From: Rhodotorula mucilaginosa
Taxonomy: Eukaryota > Basidiomycota > Microbotryomycetes > Sporidiobolales > Sporidiobolaceae
Length of the DNA stretch: 64,000 bases
Direction: 5' to 3'
NCBI GenBank assembly: GCA_034406715.1
Contig: CP137881.1
Span: 186,001-250,000 of the forward strand
Shown: piece after piece, positions 1 to 10,469 of the stretch
How the letters are laid out: every line of letters begins with the position of its first letter
Numbering within the stretch: position 1 is the first letter of the stretch
The notes under the pieces: generated by a model
The model's database searches: none
Seen by the model: the letters and a program-made list of their open reading frames with translations, nothing else
What the model was told of the DNA's origin: nothing
Program-made: the position numbers and the translations under genes

Positions 1-890
1 CGAGACCGTCTCCGCTTTGCTCGCGCTTGTTGGCTGTTTCCGACAACAAGGGCGGATTAGCCGCGGCCTCCGTTTGCTGACCGGATTCGTTGCCGGGCGA
101 CACCACTCACGAGTTCCAGTAGTTTTTGATCGAGTTGTCAGGCCGGCCGGGGAGGTACTTGGCCATCTCGGCCCATTTCGGACCGATTCGAGCATGCAGG
201 TCGCGAATGATGGCGTCCTCCTCCGCGGTCCACACGCTCTTCTTGACTATGGAGTGTGGGATCATCGGTCAGTAAAAGCGACCAGTCTCTCATCAGAAGG
301 GACTAGCACCCACTGGAAGGGTCGAGGTGGTTGTGCCACCGCTCGCGACATTGCTTCCCTGTCCGGGTGCGCATTTCCTCCGAGATGACGACCTGTGGCC
401 ATCCGGAGCGGTAAGTTTTCCTGCGCAGACGGGACAATTCGTGATGGTATAAACGAACCCATTTCTCGGAGCCATGCTGGGCGACCAGCGCTCGCAGCTT
501 TGTATCCTCCTCGCTGGTCCAGGCGCCCTTGATAGTCCGCGGTTTGCTGAGCACCGCCCAGCGCTACGAGCACGTCCTCGATTCAAGTCAGTACAGTTCT
601 CGCCCAGCGCGCATCGTCAAAACAAGGGGAGGAGAAAGCAGGGTCGCGCAGTTGAATGAGCTGCACAAGGGAAGGAGACAACGCACGGCCTGACAATCCG
701 CCTTGCCGAACGCGCCGTCTGGGAAAGCGTCTCGTGCAATCTGCGACCACGTCTTCTTGCCGTCGCCTCGCTCGAGCGCTTCCCGCAGCCGGACATCGTC
801 CGTCTCGTCCCAGCTCCTGATCACCACCGAGCCCGACTGGATCTGGCTCGCCTCGGCCTGGCCAGACTCGCCGCCGCCGCCGCCCGACAT
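1..890 (-). CDS. R1R2R3 MYB transcription factor (3' end beyond window)
   Basis: Nuclear DNA-binding protein of the three-repeat MYB class. The start is the ATG at 890, after which a short Gly-rich leader precedes repeat R1 ([14 protein letters not shown]). Exons read as 890-687, 563-459, 392-314 and 246-111, all in frame. The splices restore the classic R1/R2 border ([15 protein letters not shown]), the R2 motif [20 protein letters not shown], and R3 ([20 protein letters not shown], ending NSIKNYWNS). The third-helix signatures of R2 and R3 are the standard MYB ones. A donor at 110 shows that the gene continues past the window edge, so the C-terminal region is unseen. Three-repeat MYBs are known from animals, plants and some fungi, often as cell-cycle or developmental regulators; the targets of this one cannot be told from the sequence. 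Confidence 0.88.
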
Positions 891-1738
891 GCACACGAGT
901 CGTAGTAGGTCCGATCCGGCGTCCCTCCGAGTCGAATCAAGTGGATCCAATCGCGATCGCTGTCGCTGGTCGGCAGTCGGGTCTTTGGCGTCGCCAAGGT
1001 TGCGCGTTTGGAGATGCAGCGCCGGCGAGGAAAGCCAGCACGGGAGGGCGTGAGTGCGAGGATGCACTCGTGGTCGTTACAGTCAAGTCTATGCACAGGT
1101 CAAAGCGCTGTCGAGAGAGGCTGAAGTCCGAGGCGGTGCTCGTCTCGTCTCGTCGCGTTTGCCGAAAGTGCGCGCGCATGCGCAGGCACCCTCGAAAATA
1201 GCCTCAAAAGTGATCGAGCGCCCCTCGGAACTCTTTTCCTCTGCTCCGTACAGTGATCCAGAGACGTAGTCGTACGCGGAAAATTACAAACTATAATGCC
1301 GGTCGCTCCAAACCGCCTCATTCTACAGTTCCTGGAAATTTCCGAAAGCTTTTCTTCCTCGCACAAATCAGCTTCCGGAGTACAGGCAAAAGCGTATGAC
1401 TTGACTCACACCAACAGTTCATTGGGGAAGTATCTCAAACGACACGGGAGAGAACATCCTACTCCGACAGCAAGAAGCTAAGCTCAGATAGCTTTCTAGC
1501 CTGTTGAGCTCGCCATTCCCGCAAATGGAGACCGGTTCCTTACCAGTACGCGCTGAGCTTATGCACTCATGCGAAAGCCAACGGAGGCAGCGCGTTAGGT
1601 AAGGCGGTCAAAGGTTACATACGGGATAAACAAAGAATCGACATCGGAGCCTCTCCGACCAAAACCTCCTCGTTACCTTAGCAGCCTCCGCCCTCTTGAT
1701 TCGTGAGCCTCCTCCTCTGCATGGAGTACGTCCGTGAC
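891..1738. other. Intergenic: MYB upstream region and 3' flank of the S/T-rich gene
   Basis: About 850 bp without a convincing gene on either strand. It should hold the MYB promoter and 5' UTR (left part) and the 3' UTR of the neighbouring minus-strand gene (right part). The 60-90 codon frames here show no recognisable motif and no splice continuity. I see no repeat or RNA gene. Confidence 0.5.
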
Positions 1739-4700
1739 CTAGTCGTTCGTCGGGACTGGCAGCGATGGCACGCCGGTGAGTGTCACGGTCGAACGAGTGC
1801 TCGTGCTGCTTGTCCTGCACGGGGTGGAATGGAGCCAGTCAGCCTCGAGCGCAATACGAGAGGAACTTCCCGATCGAAAAAAGGACACACGCCGCGACCG
1901 AGGACGTAACAGTCTCTGAGGAGGGGTCGTCACTGGTCTGACCGTCGGTCGTCGAAATGGAAGAAGTCGATGTAGCCCTGTGGGCGAGTCTCGCCTCAGT
2001 CGGCAAGCTTGACGAGGCGCCATCAGTAGGGTAGCTTTCGAGACTCACGGAGAACTTGACGAGGCTGCCGAGTCTGTCGAAGTGCGCGGCGGAGGCGTGC
2101 TATCTCGCAAGTGCACGTCGTCAGTGTCGCCGGGTCCTGAACGAGGCACCGGAATCAGACTCACGTAGTGGTGCTGCGCGGGCTCTCCGAGCTTGAAGTC
2201 GTCGTCGACGCCTCCGTGGTGGTGGTGGTGGTGCTACCGGTTGTCGCTCGGTGAGATCAGTGTCGCTTCTCGGCCTCGGGAAGGATGTGAGAAGGTCCCG
2301 CTCGTGAGAGAACAACTCACCTTGACGCCGACGAGGTGATTGATGTACTTGTCGGTGAAGTCGAGCTTGAAGACGTTCTGTGTTGGTGTAGTGGTACGTG
2401 AGCCGCGGAATGGGATGACGAACGAGAGAGAGAGCGACTCACCTCGAAGAAGAGGTAGCGACATCGCTGCTGGAAGTGAAAGTGGAATCGCTTTGCGAGG
2501 ACGAAGTAGTCCGCGAGCTCTCGCTTTCGCTTGTGGTGGTGGTGGAAGCGGACGTCGTCGTGGTGCTGCTGCTGCTCCGGCCTTCAGTCGACGTCGACGA
2601 TCCAGAACTCGAGCCGGACGTCGTCTCGCGACTCGTGAGGGTCGAAGACGATCCGGGTCCATCCTGTGTAGTGCGTGTGGACGTCGCCGAGCTGCTGCTG
2701 GATTCACTCGTCCCGGCTGTCGTCGTCGTCGTCTCGGGAGGAGGCGTCGTCCGCGTGGTAGGAGGACGCGAGCTCGTCGTCGTCTGACTTTCGCTCGAAC
2801 TCGAGGTGGTGGTCGTAGAGGAAGAAGAACTTGTTCCCTCGTCCGAAGACGAGGTCGAGGTCCGAGAGTCAGTGCTGGTGCTCGACCCGTCTCGAGTCGT
2901 GGTCGTTTCGACTTCACTCATGGTGGTCGTCGGATTCGCAGAGGAAGTGCTCGTTGTGGTAGAACTCGGAAGAGGCGGTGTTGTTGTGCTCGAACTCTCG
3001 CGCTCCGTGGTCGACCGACTCGGTTCATCGGTCGTAGTCGCCGTCGGAGCTGCAGTCGTCGTCGAGGAGGAGGGAGCAGACTCTGAACTCGTCACGCTGC
3101 CATCTTGCGACGTCTGACTCGTCGCGCTGGTTGTAGACGTGGAAGTGCTGGGCGGAGTCGAGCCAGGTGACGTCGTCGTCTGGGCAGGAGGGGAGCTAGT
3201 GGAGGAACGGCGCCGGCCGCTGTCCGACGTCGAGGAGGAAGCGGGTTCCGTAGTGGTGGTGCTGCTGCTGCTGCTCGCAAGGCTGCTCGTACTCGACGAT
3301 GAGCTCGAGTCGGACCTCGTCACGCTACCGCTGCGTGATGACGAGCTAGTCTCCTCAGTCGTAGTCGGTGTGAAGGTGGATGAAGTCGTGACAGGCGGTG
3401 GCGGCGTCGTTGTCGTCGTCGAAGCAGAAGTGGTCCTCGTCGATCGGCTACTGCCGTTCCCGCTCGTGACCGACGAGGATACGGATTCCGTACTGCTGCT
3501 GCTTCTGCTCGAGGAGGGGGTCGCTCCTGAAGTGCTGGAAGCGGTTGTAGATGTCGTTCTGCTGCTTTGGCCAGTCGATGATTCTCCAGGAGCCTCGCTG
3601 GTCGTCTCTGTCGAGGTGGTTCCGGACGTGCTTCCTCGGAACGTGGTGGTCAGTGCAGGCGACGTGCTTGTAGATCCGCTCGAGCGTGACGACGAAGTCT
3701 GAGATGCTGTACGCGTGCTCGTCCTTGTGCCGACCGGAGACGTGGACGACGAGGAAGTCGACGAGGTACGTGATGAGGTGGTCGAAGGAGGAGCGATAGA
3801 CGAGGACGGAGATTGAGACGGTGACGTTCCCGAGCTCGGAGTGGTGGTCCTGCTAGCGGTAGCAGTCGAAGTCGGAGTCGGCAACAGCGTCGACTCTGGA
3901 GAAGAAGAGCTCGTGCTCCGACTGCTGCTCGTACTTCCCGCAGAGGAGGAAGAAGAGTCGCCACCGCTCGCACTTGTCTGACTGGTACGCGTCGTCGTGC
4001 TTGCTTCAGCTCCGGATGACGATCTCGTAGCGGAGGAAGAGCTAGACAAAGTACGCGAGGTACTCGACGAGGACGGGGATGTTGTGACCGGCGGTGCTGG
4101 CGTCGTCGACGAGCTGGTGGATGACGGAGTACTGGTCGAGGAGGTATCCGACGAAACAGAGGCAGTCGAGGACGTCGTACCGGTCGTCGTTGTGAAGGAA
4201 GGAGAATTCGTTGAGGTGGTAGTAGACACCACCGGCAGCGACGACGTCGAGGAACTGGAGCTCTGCGCCACCGACGAAGAGAACGACGACGAAGAGGGAC
4301 TTTGCGATGCCGAGGACGAGGACGAAGACGACGTCGAAGCCGAGGAGGAGGAGGACAAAGTCTCGCTCGTACTCGTCGTCGTCGCTACTGTACTGCTCGG
4401 AGTTGGCAGCGTTGTTAAGCTGACTGTCGAAGACGAAGAAGAGGAAGTCCCGATCCCCGAAAAGTTCGCACGGGTCGAGGTCGCCGTCGGGGGACTGCGA
4501 GAACCCGGAAATACGCGCAAGAAAGCAGACTTTGAGCTCACTCTCTTCTTTCCACGCGCGCGTATGCGCGGCGCAAGCTGAACTTACGCGACGATTGTGA
4601 TGAGCCTGGTGTTGGTCAGAGTTACAGTCTCGACGTCAATTTCGCCTAGACGATATCGCGAGACCGGGTGCGTCAGTCTTCCATGTTCGGTCAAAAAGGA

Positions 4701-5655
4701 TACGGTAGACGAGGTGGGTGGCGTCAAATCACCGTTCGATGCAGTGTAGGTCACGGTCGCGGTCTCTGTCTGGAGGGCAGTCGCAGTCCTCACGACGGCG
4801 ACGAGACCATTATTCAACGTCGTCGTGACGTAGGCTGTGTACGCCCAAAGAGGGGGATCAGGGACGCCTGCACTTTTGTCGCCATAGGGTGCTGAAGCAC
4901 GGGCGCGTACCGGTTTGCACACGATCTGCGCTCGTGACCGAAACCTGCGCGCCGGCGTGGCGGTTCAGCATAGGCCCAATGCCGGCCGGATTTTTCGAGT
5001 CAAAGCGGCGAGAACAAAGGGGGGCTCACCGTCACATTCGGGAGGGCCACGATCGAGGTCACGGTCGAGACTTGTCCGTCTGCGAGCGTCGAGAAGCGTG
5101 ACTGCAGGGAAAGAACGCGGGCCTGTTTCAGCATCGAGTTCCCCCCCGCAAGAGAGAGGAGAAGGAGGGTGTGAAGGGACTCACCCTCGTGACTAGAATG
5201 CCGGATTGCGAGATGGTCGTCTCTTTCCCGTCAATCACGGTCGTGATCGCCACCTGATTGTTTCGAGCTGCATTGTCGCGCCTCGTGAGTACGACCGAAG
5301 GCGGGACAATCACAAGCTGCAGGTCGGGATATGTTCAAGTCAGAGAGCCTTGCAAACGAATCAGTGGGGACAAAGGTGATTCAAAACATAAGCGCACCGT
5401 GAGCAGCGTCAAGAGCGCGAGCAACCCCAGGAGGATGACGAGCCTCTTGCGGCGACGGCGACTGGCCATACTCGCTCGGGTGGCATAGCCCGGCGTGGTG
5501 GATTGATAGCGTCGAGCGGAGCTGGGAGTCTGTGGCGTACGGGGGAACACGTGAGTGATTGAACTTGATTGGCGGGGAAGGGAGAGAGAGAGAAACACAA
5601 CTCGATGACTGACCGCCGCGAGTGGTGAGATGGGTCCGCTTGCCGCCGACGACAT
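1739..5655 (-). CDS. Ser/Thr-rich single-pass membrane protein, probable cell-surface protein
   Basis: A multi-exon gene of unrecognised family. Start ATG at 5655. Exons 5655-5614 and 5529-5398 join in frame and give a basic cytosolic leader followed by a hydrophobic anchor (RRRRKRLVILLGLLALLTLL), a type II-like topology. The next exon starts at 5316. Threonine/valine-rich segments follow, then a 2 kb exon (about 4503-2446) made almost wholly of Ser and Thr with some Pro, Glu and Gly. Short S/T-rich exons continue to a stop at 1739, where the last exon ends with LTGVPSLPVPTND. Exon borders around 4.9-5.1 kb are not fully resolved. The composition is that of a heavily O-mannosylated wall or surface stalk. 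No catalytic domain and no GPI signal are visible. The valine/glutamate-rich frames on the opposite strand are mirror images of the Ser/Thr codons. Confidence 0.72.
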
Positions 5656-6496
5656 TCTCGGTGTATCCTGGGACGGGATGAGCGAAAGTAAGTAGTCGAC
5701 AGGCAGAGCACGCGAGCAACGACGATGTCTCGATGGGAAAAAGGTCCCGGGAAGTCCGTGGGGCAGGGCGTGGGCTGGGTCGAAGAGGTGCGAGCGCACC
5801 TCGGCGAGTCGCCAACGGATCATTGTCCGAGCTCATACAGGGGCCGTCGTCGCCTTGTCTTGTATGGCGAGCGGCGGAGATTGGTGCAGGAGGAGAAGTG
5901 GCTTTCCTCCTCTTCCTCTCCAGGTCAGCGGGCTCGGAGCAGCGTCGTCATTCGGCGGTGAGCTCCCCCCTCGTTCGGGTTCCCAAGAGTCGCGCGAGGT
6001 TGGAGTGAACAGCGCACTCGTCGTCGTAGCCACTGACTCATTGCGCGACCGTCAGCCGGGTGTCGGGCGGGACGGAAACCAAGCAGCGATTTGTAGGAGA
6101 GCGGGGTGTAACGGATACTGTAAGCAGCTCCGGAACTTTGTTCGACTTTGTACATGAGCTCGAGGGACCAGCTGGATGGTATGTTATCCCGGGTCGACTA
6201 TAGCTTCGATTGAGCCGCACGGCCAGAGCTGCGGTTTTGGCGTGAATCCGGGTGTTGCGAAGGGAGAGACCTGTTCGGAGCGAGCGGAACGACAAGCAAA
6301 GGGCCATGAGAGCGGACTCTACGTCGTCGCCTGTGATGCAGAGGAGCAAGTGTAGAGCGTGAGCGGGTGGAACAATAAAGCGGTTTGTATTGTCCGTCAT
6401 TACAAAACGAAAAGCGAGTATTTGTAATGAGTCGACTTGGGTCTTCGCCTCGCGTCGCCTCTCGACTCGTCAGACGGCGGGCTGCACACGGACGCG
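5656..6496. promoter_or_regulatory. Divergent intergenic region between S/T-rich gene and SWIRM/SANT gene
   Basis: About 840 bp separate the start codons of two divergently transcribed genes, so it should contain both promoters and 5' UTRs. The part near 6330-6430 is relatively AT-rich. I could not assign a TATA box or a factor site with confidence. The short frames here have no motif. Confidence 0.45.
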
Positions 6497-8615
6497 ATGC
6501 AGCAGGACGCGGCGATGGAAATCAGCGCGAGCTCGACGCCGCAGAAGCGCCCGAGCGAAGAGTCGGACGGCGCACTCGCTTCCGCCGCGCCTCCTCCCAC
6601 AACATCAACATCAACATCAACAGCAGCAGCGGAAGACGGGGGAAGTCAGCCGCCAGAGGCAAAGCGGCAACGCACGGGAGACTCTTCAGCCGTCCCGAGC
6701 AACGATGGGACGCCGGTCCCTGCTGCCGCCGCGGACGAAGACGCGAACCAGCAGACGGCGAACGAAGCCGGCATGGGAGGCGACGACCCCGCGAGCGTGC
6801 AGAAACGCCTGGCCACCGCGAGGCGACACCTCGCCGCGCAGACGCACCCCGTCATCATCCCGTCGTACGCGACCTGGTTCTCGCTCGCGACCATCCACCA
6901 ACTCGAACGCCGCAGCTTGCCCGAGTTCTTCAACGGCAGGAACAGGTCAAAGACTCCTTCGATTTACAAGGACTACCGCGACTTTATGATCCACACCTAC
7001 CGCCTCAACCCCTCAGAGTACCTCACCGTCACCGCGTGCAGGCGCAACCTCGCCGGCGACGTCTGCGCCATCATGCGCGTACACGCCTTCCTCGAGCAGT
7101 GGGGGCTCATCAACTACCAGGTCCGTGCTTCGTGGTCTCCTGTCCTGTCGAGATGAGCTAGACTGACACCCCCCGCAGATTGACGCCGACTCGCGCCCTT
7201 CGGCACTCGGTCCTCCCTTCACCGGCCACTTCCGCATCCTCGTCGACACCCCACGAGGACTCGCGCCTCTCCACCCCGGTACCACTACCAGCTCAACCAC
7301 CACCGCTCCCGCCTCCTCGACGACCGATGCCACCCTCCGCACCGACCTGCTCAAAACCGACCCCTCCCGACCGGGCGCGCCTGATCAGCGCATCTCTCCA
7401 GAGACGGCTTCCTCCCTCGTTCATCAGGCCGCCACGGCTCCACCTCCTTCTTCGAAGCCGCCACCGCCGTGTCACACTTGCGGAGCAACGACGCCCACCG
7501 TGCGGTATACTGCCCTGTCGGCCGCCGCGGCGAAACAACAAACTGGCGACCCGCCCATGTCGATTTGCGGAGCGTGCTATTCCGAGGGACGATTCCCGTC
7601 CACCATGCACGCGGGAGATTTCGTCCGCCTCGACGCGGACCCGTTCGGTCACGAGTCCGAGTCGGCGACCCGTGGGTCGGGGTCGCGTCCGCCGTGGTCG
7701 GAACAAGAAATCCTCCTCCTGCTCGAAGGGTTGGAAATGTTCCCCAACAACGATTGGGACCGCATCGCCGAACACGTCTCGACCCGCTCCAAGGAGGACT
7801 GCATCGCGAAATTCCTCCAGCTCCCGATCGAAGATCAGTACCTCGCCGAAGCGGGAGGAGTCCCGACCGGTGGACCGTACGGGTTGGGCAAAATCCCGTT
7901 CGGAAAGACGGAGAACCCCGTGTTGAGCGTCGTGGCGTTCTTGGCGGGCGCGGTCGAGAAGGAAGTGGCGGCGAAAGCGGCCGGGGAGGCGATCGAGCAA
8001 CTCGAAGCGGGGTTGAAGCGCGAGGCGGCGGGAGCGGGCAAGGCAAAATCGTCCACGACGACAGGCGACCCTGCCGACGCGATGGAGGTCGACTCGGCCC
8101 AGCAACACAAGACGGAATACGGCGACAACACCGACCACAAGGCGCCCGGGCAGCAGCCGCCGCCGCTGGTCGACTCTTCTCGGACCTCTCCGCGCGCCAA
8201 CGTCCGCAAAGCGGCCCTCACCGCGCTCGGTTCCGCCGCCGCGAAAGCGCACGCCCTCGCCCTCTCGGAAGACGCCTCCCTCCACTCCCTCGTGACCGCA
8301 ATCGTCGACGCCCAAGTGCGCAAACTCGAACTCAAGATGCAACACTTTGACGAGTTGGAGCAACTCGTCGAAGCGGAACGGAGGTCGCTCGAGATGCAGA
8401 AGCAGCAATTGGCCGAGGAGAGGCTCCGAGTCGGGAGGTTGGTCGGCGAGGCGGCGGCGTTGATGCAAAAGGCGAGGAGGGACGCGAGTTCGGTGCAGCC
8501 ACAGGAATTGCAGGCCGTCGCGCAGCAGATGGGCTCCGTCCCGCCGCGCGCGACGCCGGTGCAGAATCCCGGTCTGCCGCCACCGCAGGCGGCTCAGACG
8601 GCTCAGCTCGCGTGA
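6497..8615 (+). CDS. RSC8: SWI/SNF-RSC core subunit with SWIRM and SANT domains (Swi3/Rsc8/SMARCC-like)
   Basis: Scaffold subunit of ATP-dependent chromatin remodellers, nuclear. Two exons, 6497-7120 and 7179-8615, joined by a 58-nt GT-AG intron, give about 686 residues. Order: disordered acidic N-terminus (1-115); SWIRM domain (about 117-230, beginning [12 protein letters not shown]); a ZZ-like zinc segment with two CxxC pairs (about 305-345, CHTCG and CGAC); a SANT domain (about 379-430, [18 protein letters not shown]); and a C-terminal coiled coil (about 590-640). This order is that of Swi3, Rsc8 and SMARCC. Basidiomycetes may carry one gene serving both complexes, so the RSC8 symbol marks a family rather than a proven orthologue. 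The ATG at 6497 was chosen as the first in-frame one; the ATG at 6515 is an alternative. Confidence 0.93.
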
Positions 8616-9064
8616 GGAACGAGATTGATAACGCCGTGCTTTTGTAAAGGATTTTGGTTTTGTGCTGCAGTTTCGATTTACCCCCCGCTTTCAAGTTCTT
8701 TCGGGCCGTGGGTAAATCTTAGGCTGTGAGCGATGCCGGGCTGGCGAGGAGAAAAGCATTAGCAACAAGGGGGGGAAAAGCTATGCCCTCGAGGGGACAG
8801 AAGGGTGAACGAGATCTATGGTAGGTACGACACATTACGGGGCGCGGGGAGGGGGGAACGAGTTTGCGGGTATATGCGAAAGAGGGAGGAACGAAGTGCA
8901 TTAGAAGAGTCGTGCGAGAGAGTAGAAAGCGAGGCGAGGCGGAGGAAAAAAAGGGGTCATGCGGCGACCGCGTGGAGTTGGGTGCTATTTGCGGGCGGGT
9001 GCAAAGTGCATCAGTTGACTGTTCCGAAGCGCGCGGAACGTAGGTAGATAGCGCGGGAGCGGAC
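8616..9064. other. Convergent intergenic region
   Basis: About 450 bp between two genes that converge, so it should hold both 3' UTRs. No gene is supported. A possible short terminal exon of the minus-strand neighbour may start near 9015 (see that entry). Confidence 0.4.
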
Positions 9065-10240
9065 TCACTGTATCGGCGTTCCGGATAACTCGGCGACGCG
9101 GTACGCTCCCCCATTGGTTGCGGTCGTACTCGGCGTCCTTGCCCTCGTCGGTGCAGCATTTGCAGTTCCTTGTATAGGAGGGGCAGTCGTAATGGGGGCG
9201 GAGGCAGAGGCAGCAGCGGAAGCGGCGGCGACGGCCTCGGCGACGGTTCCGTTCAGATTGTTGGCCGAAAAACTCCTCGCGAGGGGGGAGGGGGCCGTCA
9301 CGGCTGCGATTCCCATTGCGTAGGCGTTTCCCAGCGCCAATGAGGAGGGACCAGTGATGGTGGTTGTGGATGATGAAGGTGAGGTCAATCCGCGAGCGGC
9401 GGCGGCGGCGGCGGCGAGAGGGGGCGAGCGATGCTGCTGCGGACTGGAAGCGGGTCCCGAGACGACTCCGGTCGGTCCAGTCGAGCGGGAGCGGTGGGTG
9501 CGGTACTGGTTCGGGGGCGAGAGGGGAGAGTGGTGATGCGGCGTGTAGTCGTGCTGCTGAGTGTATGCCGCCCCCACTGGTGATGATCCTCCTCCTCCTG
9601 CAGCTGCCGGGTACGGGGCATACCGCCTGCCACCGGCGGTGGCGGTGGGAGAAGCAGCTCTGCCAGCACTATGGATGGGTGACCTCCCACGCCCGTTCCT
9701 CGTCGTGGCGTCCTGCTGCTGCTGCTCGGCGGCGATCACTCCGGCGCTGTGGGCGCGTTTCCCTCGGCCATAGCCCTCGACGACAGGAGGGAGCGCATCC
9801 CTCGCTACCGATCTCTTCTTCTTGCCCCCGTTGCCCTTGCCCGCACTAGCGGATCCGTCAAGCGAGGCCGAGTGAGAAGACGGCGGCGCGGAGCGGAGGT
9901 TGTCGAGCGACGCGGCCGGTCGACTCTGCTCCTTCAACAGGACCTTGACGAGGACGGGCACGCTCGGCGGGACGATCGAGGGTTCTGTGCGGCTCGGCGC
10001 CCTGCTCGGTACGCCCTTGCGGCGGCGTACGCTCGCAACTTTGGGCGATGACGGTTCGACTGCCCGAGCCGAGCGCTGGTGCGCCGCGAGAGTGACCGCC
10101 GGAGCTGGACGGGCTGGGCGACCCGCAGAGTGGGATGGTCGCGGCATTTCGACGAGTTCTAGCGATGGCAGGTGCGCTGCACTCGGTTCACGCAGTGTGT
10201 GCGGCGAGCTGGAGCTGCTCGAGAGGTTCCTGCGCCGCAT
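9065..10240 (-). CDS. Disordered low-complexity protein of unknown function
   Basis: An unbroken reading frame of about 391 residues from the first ATG at 10240, only 230 bp downstream of the cullin stop on the same strand. The protein is rich in Ser, Pro, Ala, Arg and Gly, with a Ser run near the start (SSSSSS), a basic patch (GGKKKRS), a Gln run (QQQQ) and Ala runs. I recognise no folded domain. The length of open frame in a GC-rich genome could in part be chance, but the position between two well-spaced genes and the absence of a better frame support a gene. The stop TGA lies inside a GTGAGT donor-like sequence. Splicing there, to an AG near 9016, would replace the last residue with a short tail, so the C-terminus is uncertain. 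Confidence 0.5.
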   Translation of the reverse strand: MRRRNLSSSSSSPHTLREPSAAHLPSLELVEMPRPSHSAGRPARPAPAVTLAAHQRSARAVEPSSPKVASVRRRKGVPSRAPSRTEPSIVPPSVPVLVKVLLKEQSRPAASLDNLRSAPPSSHSASLDGSASAGKGNGGKKKRSVARDALPPVVEGYGRGKRAHSAGVIAAEQQQQDATTRNGRGRSPIHSAGRAASPTATAGGRRYAPYPAAAGGGGSSPVGAAYTQQHDYTPHHHSPLSPPNQYRTHRSRSTGPTGVVSGPASSPQQHRSPPLAAAAAAARGLTSPSSSTTTITGPSSLALGNAYAMGIAAVTAPSPLARSFSANNLNGTVAEAVAAASAAASASAPITTAPPIQGTANAAPTRARTPSTTATNGGAYRVAELSGTPIQ

Positions 10241-10469
10241 TCCGGAGTCGGCCTTCCCTTCCGCGTTACCCCGCGAAATTGTGGCGCGTGAGCCGCGCTT
10301 CTTTGACACGTCACCCTCAGTCACGTGCAGCTCTCTCACTCTCGACCAACTCTCAACTTTAGACGTTCCACCACTATGTTACTCGGACCAGGACGCTGCT
10401 ACACAACAGAGGAAAGATGGGACGGAAAAAGAAGCTACAAGCGAGGGGAGTGGAGACACGACGGGCAAA

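Noticed and set aside
2476-4581. Long plus-strand frames rich in Val, Glu and Asp opposite the S/T-rich exon
   Set aside because: They are the antisense of Ser/Thr codons; no domain, no splice continuity and no start context.
7293-8468. A 391-codon minus-strand frame opposite the SWIRM/SANT gene
   Set aside because: The plus strand carries clear ZZ-like and SANT motifs; the antisense frame is low-complexity.
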